Below are positions 5,827 through 9,213 of a stretch of DNA of 9,213 bases, one piece after another (position 1 is the first letter of the stretch; each line of letters opens with the position of its first letter). The position numbers were made by a program, and so were the translations under genes. The stretch is from Nitrososphaerales archaeon TH1920 (GTDB lineage Archaea > Thermoproteota > Nitrososphaeria > Nitrososphaerales > Nitrososphaeraceae): NCBI GenBank assembly GCA_014523495.1, contig JAATVM010000057.1:1-9213 (forward strand). The letters run 5' to 3'. The notes below the pieces were generated by a model, which was not told where the DNA came from, ran no database searches, and was given only the letters and a program-made list of their open reading frames with translations.

Positions 5827-6147
5827 TCTTACATATTAGACCATGCCCATTTATTAAAACTATATGCACATCTCAGGTCTAGAGTAATTAGTCTGGAATC
5901 TTAGACTTAGATTAGGCGTCGGCATCCGGTAAAGAAATGGATTATGCTGCAAGAAATGGAACAGCAGAACATATTTTGTCGGGCCGTCTTCGATTTTCAC
6001 ATTTTTCTGACTAAAAATTCTACCAAATCAATTAGTCAAAGCAAATAGAAAATTGAATCTTTAATTAGGTTTATCGTCAACGAAAAGAAAATATAACTTG
6101 CAGCGAAATTGCTCAACTAATTTGCTAATATTGGATGATGCAATAAT
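5827..6147. other. divergent intergenic region (321 bp)
   Basis: It lies between two outward-facing genes. At the left end is the TATA-like box of the CBS-zinc finger gene. Toward the right end AATATAACTT (6089-6098) and a weaker ACTAATTTG (6116-6124) are possible boxes for the glycosyltransferase; only the latter is spaced for a leaderless start at TTG 6148. The middle has a chance-like 25-codon frame at 5937-6014 but no recognisable gene, RNA or strong inverted repeat. Confidence 0.4.
5851..5859 (-). promoter_or_regulatory. TATA-like promoter of the CBS-zinc finger gene
   Basis: TTTTAATAA on the minus strand is centred about 29 nt upstream of the TTG at 5826, in keeping with a transcript beginning within a few bases of the start codon. 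Confidence 0.45.
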
Positions 6148-7338
6148 TTGAGGATATTATTCGTTTCAACGGAATATCCTCCCATGCAAGGAGGTGTTGG
6201 TCGTTATTGTAAAAATTTGGTAAACTCCTTAAGAAAGGAGCATTTAGAAGTATTGGTCGTCTGCAATGAAGATGGAGAAGGAGATTTTAGTGGGATATCG
6301 CCCTATAATTCTAGTAATTCTGAAGTTCTCTTAAGTTTAGTTAACGAGGTTCAACCTGATATTGTACATGTTCAATACGAACAAGGATTATATGGCTTGC
6401 ATCTAGACCCTATAAATCCCAACAGAACTAGAACAAATATAGAGTTGTTTTATGATTATTGTAGCGTTCCTATAGTTAGTACTCTTCATTCGGCCTATAC
6501 TTTTGGACAGTGGATGAGGTTGATTGTTCCACTGGAAAACAGAACACTTGGTAGTTTTGGGACACTTCTAGGTATGGTTTATGATTATTGGACGCATTTA
6601 CTAAATTACCAGTCGTTTACATCCATGGTTAAACAGAAAATAGCTCAAAAAAGGCATGGAATCGTTTTTTCTAAATATCTAGCAAACCTTATTCCTGGGA
6701 GCCACGTAATATACCATGGGGCTGAGCCAAGTACCTCGATCTCTGTAAATAAGAAAGAAGCTAGGCAAAAATTTTCTCTCCCAGAAGAAAGCAAAATCGC
6801 ACTTGCTTTAGGATTTGTTACTGCGACAAAGGGATGGAGCCTCCTTAATAAGATGAAAGTTCCTAAGGGATGGAACATCGTTATTAATGGGTCAAAAAAT
6901 CATTATAGTATGGAAAGGTATAGAGTTAAACATAATACCTCGGATATACTTGGACTTAATGAAGGGTTTCTTAATGATGAACAATTATCATTACTTTTTT
7001 ATGCAGCCGATGCAGTTATTCTCCCCTATAAAGTAACTTCTGGTTCAGGTGCTATGTTCGATGGTCTTGCGCACGGACTTCCATTCATTTCGAGTGACAT
7101 CCCTTTTTTTAGAGAATTTTCACACATAGGATTGGGAGTTTCAGTACGCCGAGATCCGATTCAATTTTCAAGGGCCCTTTTGACACTAGAACAAAGGTTG
7201 GATCGGTACAAGAATACAGTAGAATCATTTAGTAAGAAACTCCTTTGGGAGGAGATAGCAAAAAAGCATTTTATTCTGTATAATCTGGTTGTTAATGATC
7301 CTAATTCTCCACTGTTGAAGGAAAATATGTTCAATTAG
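6148..7338 (+). CDS. GT-B fold glycosyltransferase, group 1/GT4-like
   Basis: The protein has 396 residues. The N-terminal acceptor half begins MRILFVSTEYPPMQGGVGRY, the strand and glycine-rich loop typical of GT4-like enzymes, and later has PDIVHVQYEQG (70-80) and VSTLHSAY (110-117). The C-terminal donor half starts near residue 212 (ESKIALALGFVTATKGW) and includes YAADAVILPY and TSGSGAMFDGLAHGLPFISSD (297-317). In common GT4 enzymes that loop has an E-x7-E pair; here the positions hold Thr297 and Asp305, so the donor contact is altered. The enzyme probably transfers a sugar from a nucleotide donor in cell-envelope glycan or glycoprotein synthesis; donor and acceptor cannot be told. There is no membrane segment. 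TTG 6148 is the start because the nearby ATG codons are out of frame or followed at once by a stop. No other glycan genes are nearby; a broken USP follows directly. Confidence 0.85.
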   Translation: MRILFVSTEYPPMQGGVGRYCKNLVNSLRKEHLEVLVVCNEDGEGDFSGISPYNSSNSEVLLSLVNEVQPDIVHVQYEQGLYGLHLDPINPNRTRTNIELFYDYCSVPIVSTLHSAYTFGQWMRLIVPLENRTLGSFGTLLGMVYDYWTHLLNYQSFTSMVKQKIAQKRHGIVFSKYLANLIPGSHVIYHGAEPSTSISVNKKEARQKFSLPEESKIALALGFVTATKGWSLLNKMKVPKGWNIVINGSKNHYSMERYRVKHNTSDILGLNEGFLNDEQLSLLFYAADAVILPYKVTSGSGAMFDGLAHGLPFISSDIPFFREFSHIGLGVSVRRDPIQFSRALLTLEQRLDRYKNTVESFSKKLLWEEIAKKHFILYNLVVNDPNSPLLKENMFN

Positions 7339-7361
7339 AATCCCATAACTTTCAGAGCGCG

Positions 7362-7571
7362 CATATAACAGCTAAAAGTAACCCAATATTAGTTCCTAAT
7401 AAAGCCAATTGGTGGGTAGCAAAAGCAATTTTGGATTATGCAGAACAACATAATGTCGATCTTATAGTTATTGGGCCAAGAGGAATGTCTGGTATAAAGA
7501 GAATGTTATTGGGGAGTACTATTTCTGGTGTAGTAACTTACTCACATTGCTCTGTTCTGGTAGTAAAATAA
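7362..7571 (+). pseudogene. C-terminal half of a universal stress protein, no start
   Basis: This frame ends at TAA 7569-7571 and encodes the last half of a UspA-type protein: AKAILDYAEQHNVDLIVIGP, then RGMSGIKRMLLGST, then SGVVTYSHCSVLVVK. The nucleotide-binding motif G-x2-G-x9-G-S is intact. Family similarity is visible from about 7362. The frame is open back to a TAA at 7302-7304, inside the glycosyltransferase gene, but has no ATG or GTG; the only TTG (7431) would remove the strand before the motif. The N-terminal half with the conserved Asp is not found in any frame upstream. The simplest reading is a 5'-deleted pseudogene whose front was lost when the glycosyltransferase end came to lie here. 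It differs clearly from the intact USP at 1059-1481, so it is not a local copy of it. Confidence 0.75.
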
Positions 7572-7631
7572 ATATCCCATTAGGAACTTGATAGCTGATA
7601 TGCCGGTAATGGTAACCATCATACACTTGCT

Positions 7632-7649
7632 AACTTGTATTTGTAAGTT
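7632..7649. terminator. weak stem between convergent genes
   Basis: AACTTGTATTTGTAAGTT can fold into a stem of five Watson-Crick pairs extended by G-U pairs. It lies between the USP remnant and the convergent winged-helix gene and could slow polymerase from either side. There is no T-run, so support is weak. Confidence 0.2.
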
Positions 7650-7674
7650 TGAGTAATATTATTGATTAGGGCAA

Positions 7675-8784
7675 TTAGCTTTTGACAAGAATCTTGTTCT
7701 TTAATATATCCGTTTTAGTGATTATGCCCACAAGATCTCCTTTTCCATTTATGACTGGAAGACCACTTATTCTGTTCCTTATCATTATTTTTGCGGCGTT
7801 GGCAATATCGCTATTCATGTAAACATTGATAGGTGCAGGACTCATGATGTCTTGAGCTAACACAATTCCCAGCATCCCCGTTGGTATGAACTTTTGGTGT
7901 GCTCTAGTCATAATCATTTCACTACGTGTTGTCCAATATCTTCCTAGTGAGCCCGTCCCATGAATCAGACTGAGGGGTAGGAAATCTCTAGTGGTGACAA
8001 TACCTATTGGTTTCCTATGTTTCTGCACAACTATCCTAGATATCTTGTAAGTAGCCATCAGCATAGCAATCATATGTATTGTCTCATCAGGTGCTACAGA
8101 TTGTACTTTCTTGGACATACACTCGCGTACGGTAAGATGTGTTGATTGATGATAAGCATATAATTCAACAATGTCGGTCTTTGTAATGATACCTTTGTCC
8201 TTTCCCTCATTGTCGATTACTATTAATGAACTTATGTTATTCTGTAACATAAGTTTAGAGCAATAATCAATAGTAGAATTCTCATTTACGGTAATAAGCT
8301 TCTTATGAATAAGTTCCTTTAGTGTTATCTCGCTTAGACGTTTTGTAGGCGGAGTATTATACAAGAATTTTGCGATATCCTTTTCACTTATTATTCCAAT
8401 CGCCTTACCATTAAGTGATACAACTATTCTGCTAATGTTGAATCTTAACATGGAATTTCTTGCATCAAGTAATGTCTTGCCAGAATCTAACATTATTATC
8501 TCCCTAGCAATATCCATTGGTTTTAACAATACGGAGGGTATTTCATCAGACTTTTTTTTGAGATATATGTGTCCTCTTGCCGTTGTCATAAATAATCTTA
8601 AGCTCTGATGATATCTCAATAAATGTTTGTTCACCAAGTCAGCTGTAAGCCTTCTAAGCTGTGGCCTGGACAACGAGAAATTGTCCATTAACGTCTGCTT
8701 AGTTGCACCCTTCGTAGCAAACCTTAGTATTTCCATAACCAATTTATCATACCCGCTGAAATGTGCTGCTGATTGTCTAGTCAA
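7675..8784 (-). CDS. winged-helix protein with four CBS motifs
   Basis: The protein has 369 residues and no membrane segment. Residues about 10-75 look like an archaeal winged-helix domain: YDKLVMEILRFATKGATKQT, then LSRPQLRRLTADLVNKHLL as the recognition-helix region and RLFMTTARGHIYL as the wing. Four CBS motifs follow at about 94-140, 156-208, 219-270 and 310-363, each with the usual pattern such as ISRIVV...IGIVTTRDF or ISGLPVI...VGIITKTDI, forming two Bateman modules. A 40-residue linker separates motifs three and four. By family logic it is a transcription factor whose DNA binding answers to adenosyl ligands such as AMP or ATP; its target is unknown and may be its own promoter. The start is TTG 8784, since an in-frame TAG lies five codons upstream and later starts would cut the winged helix. 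Confidence 0.87.
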   Translation of the reverse strand: MTRQSAAHFSGYDKLVMEILRFATKGATKQTLMDNFSLSRPQLRRLTADLVNKHLLRYHQSLRLFMTTARGHIYLKKKSDEIPSVLLKPMDIAREIIMLDSGKTLLDARNSMLRFNISRIVVSLNGKAIGIISEKDIAKFLYNTPPTKRLSEITLKELIHKKLITVNENSTIDYCSKLMLQNNISSLIVIDNEGKDKGIITKTDIVELYAYHQSTHLTVRECMSKKVQSVAPDETIHMIAMLMATYKISRIVVQKHRKPIGIVTTRDFLPLSLIHGTGSLGRYWTTRSEMIMTRAHQKFIPTGMLGIVLAQDIMSPAPINVYMNSDIANAAKIMIRNRISGLPVINGKGDLVGIITKTDILKNKILVKS

Positions 8785-8796
8785 ATAAACTATTAC

Positions 8797-8940
8797 CTAC
8801 ATCATACAAATTTCGTTCTCTATATTTCTTCTGGCGGTACTGCGTTGCACTGTATCTATTGAAGTTGTATGCGTAAAGTTTGATACCTTAGTAGCGTACA
8901 GTGACCTTATGATCTGCATTAAATGCCATATTCCCCACAT
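8797..8940 (-). CDS. doubtful 47-residue reading frame
   Basis: ATG 8938-8940 to TAG 8797-8799 encodes 47 residues beginning MWGIWHLMQIIRSLYATKVS and rich in Thr, Arg and Asn toward the end. Its support is a TATA-like AGTTTTTAAG (8961-8970) about 25 nt upstream, placed for a leaderless start. It ends 12 nt before the winged-helix gene and in the same frame, split from it only by the TAG. The sequence is not recognisable and the protein has no clear domain, so it may well be chance, or leader sequence of the downstream gene. Confidence 0.2.
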   Translation of the reverse strand: MWGIWHLMQIIRSLYATKVSNFTHTTSIDTVQRSTARRNIENEICMM

Positions 8941-9071
8941 TGATTACTCATGACTAGAGGCTTAAAAACTAGGAAACATTACATGATATTCTGTTTATTC
9001 TGACTTATACAAGCTTCATATTAAAATAAGAGAAAATACGAAAGGTCACATAATTTAAGAATTAAACTGGC

Positions 9072-9087
9072 ACGATATAAATATCGT
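9072..9087. repeat. 16-bp perfect palindrome
   Basis: ACGATAT-AA-ATATCGT has perfect 7-bp arms. It lies 17 bp beyond the stop of the edge gene on the minus strand. It may form a 3' hairpin or serve as a protein site; its core also resembles a TATA box on both strands, but no start codon in a usable frame follows at the right distance. Confidence 0.45.
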
Positions 9088-9104
9088 AAATCATATGAGG
9101 ACAT

Positions 9105-9213
9105 TCAGTCCCAATCCTTCCGGGTTTCTCTAGCCTTAAGCAAGCCTTTTGACGTTGGCGTAACAGTATCACCCCGTATTCTTATAAATCCCTTGGCTTT
9201 TTCGTACTCTCTA
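9105..9213 (-). CDS. C-terminal end of an unidentified protein, perhaps a winged-helix regulator
   Basis: The reverse strand is open from the window edge to TGA at 9105-9107, giving the last 35 residues: REYEKAKGFIRIRGDTVTPT followed by SKGLLKARETRKDWD. The alternation of a basic helix, a short strand pair (FIRI, DTVTPT) and a closing helix beginning SKGLLKAR resembles the wing and last helix of small archaeal winged-helix proteins, where a sequence like 'it-x-KG-x-x' is usual. That is a suggestion only; 35 residues cannot settle the family. The charged composition argues against a membrane protein. It lies on the same strand as the winged-helix/CBS gene but 320 bp upstream of it, so the two are probably transcribed separately. 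The start and most of the gene lie beyond the window. Confidence 0.6.
   Translation of the reverse strand, partial: REYEKAKGFIRIRGDTVTPTSKGLLKARETRKDWD

Larger units (their letters stand above)
8785..9104. other. intergenic stretch between two minus-strand genes (320 bp)
   Basis: It holds a possible TATA-like AAATTTGTATGAT (8803-8815) about 25 nt before the TTG of the winged-helix gene, a 47-codon reverse frame (8797-8940) with its own TATA-like box, and a perfect palindrome at 9072-9087. An 8-bp pair GTGACCTT (8901-8908) and AAGGTCAC (9042-9049) is inverted but far apart. No RNA gene was recognised. Confidence 0.4.

Noticed and set aside
5937..6014. 25-codon frame in the divergent gap, MDYAARNGTAEHILSGRLRF and five more
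   Set aside because: No promoter or ribosome-binding site at a fitting distance and no recognisable sequence; length is within chance.
7302..7340. Programmed -1 frameshift joining glycosyltransferase to the USP half
   Set aside because: The frames overlap in the right direction, but no X-XXY-YYZ slippery heptamer is present; the nearest, GGAAAAT, does not fit. A broken gene is simpler.
8901..9049. Inverted pair GTGACCTT / AAGGTCAC
   Set aside because: The 8-bp arms lie over 130 bp apart, with no extension and no mobile-element gene between them; likely chance in AT-rich sequence.

Overview
The window looks archaeal, most likely from an ammonia-oxidising Nitrososphaeria (Thaumarchaeota), possibly of the Nitrosocosmicus type. 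The signs are AT-rich DNA with roomy intergenic gaps, TATA-like boxes about 25-30 nt before many start codons (leaderless transcription), heavy use of TTG and GTG starts, and a three-gene acyl-CoA carboxylase of the archaeal layout (separate carboxyltransferase, biotin carboxylase and biotin carrier). The organism assignment is inference; no rRNA or tRNA is present to confirm it.

Layout. Positions 1-1058 hold a minus-strand edge gene with an N-terminal membrane anchor, a possible 21-residue peptide gene, a gene-poor stretch with a strong hairpin at 455-480, and a 59-residue single-pass membrane protein. A divergent control region with two inverted repeats follows. A complete universal stress protein (USP) lies at 1059-1481. 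The carboxylase cluster occupies 1638-5212: carboxyltransferase, then a T-rich stop signal and a new promoter, then biotin carboxylase and BCCP with overlapping stop and start codons. Convergent to it is a protein with two CBS domains and a C2H2 zinc finger (5251-5826, minus). After a 321-bp divergent gap comes a GT-B glycosyltransferase (6148-7338), directly followed by a start-less C-terminal half of a second USP (to 7571). A winged-helix protein with four CBS motifs (7675-8784, minus) converges on it. The far right edge carries the C-terminus of an unidentified minus-strand protein.

How the genes may work together. The carboxylase carboxylates acetyl-CoA and/or propionyl-CoA, which in Nitrososphaeria feeds the 3-hydroxypropionate/4-hydroxybutyrate CO2-fixation cycle at the cost of ATP and bicarbonate. 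The flanking genes are rich in domains whose families bind ATP, AMP or related adenosyl ligands (USP and CBS), two of them joined to putative nucleic-acid-binding modules (zinc finger, winged helix). This suggests, but does not prove, that the neighbourhood includes energy-state sensors of carbon fixation.

No CRISPR array, insertion sequence, integrase, tRNA or rRNA was recognised. The most unusual items are the CBS-zinc finger fusion, the broken USP behind the glycosyltransferase, the atypical residues in the carboxyltransferase active-site region, and several inverted repeats placed next to promoters.
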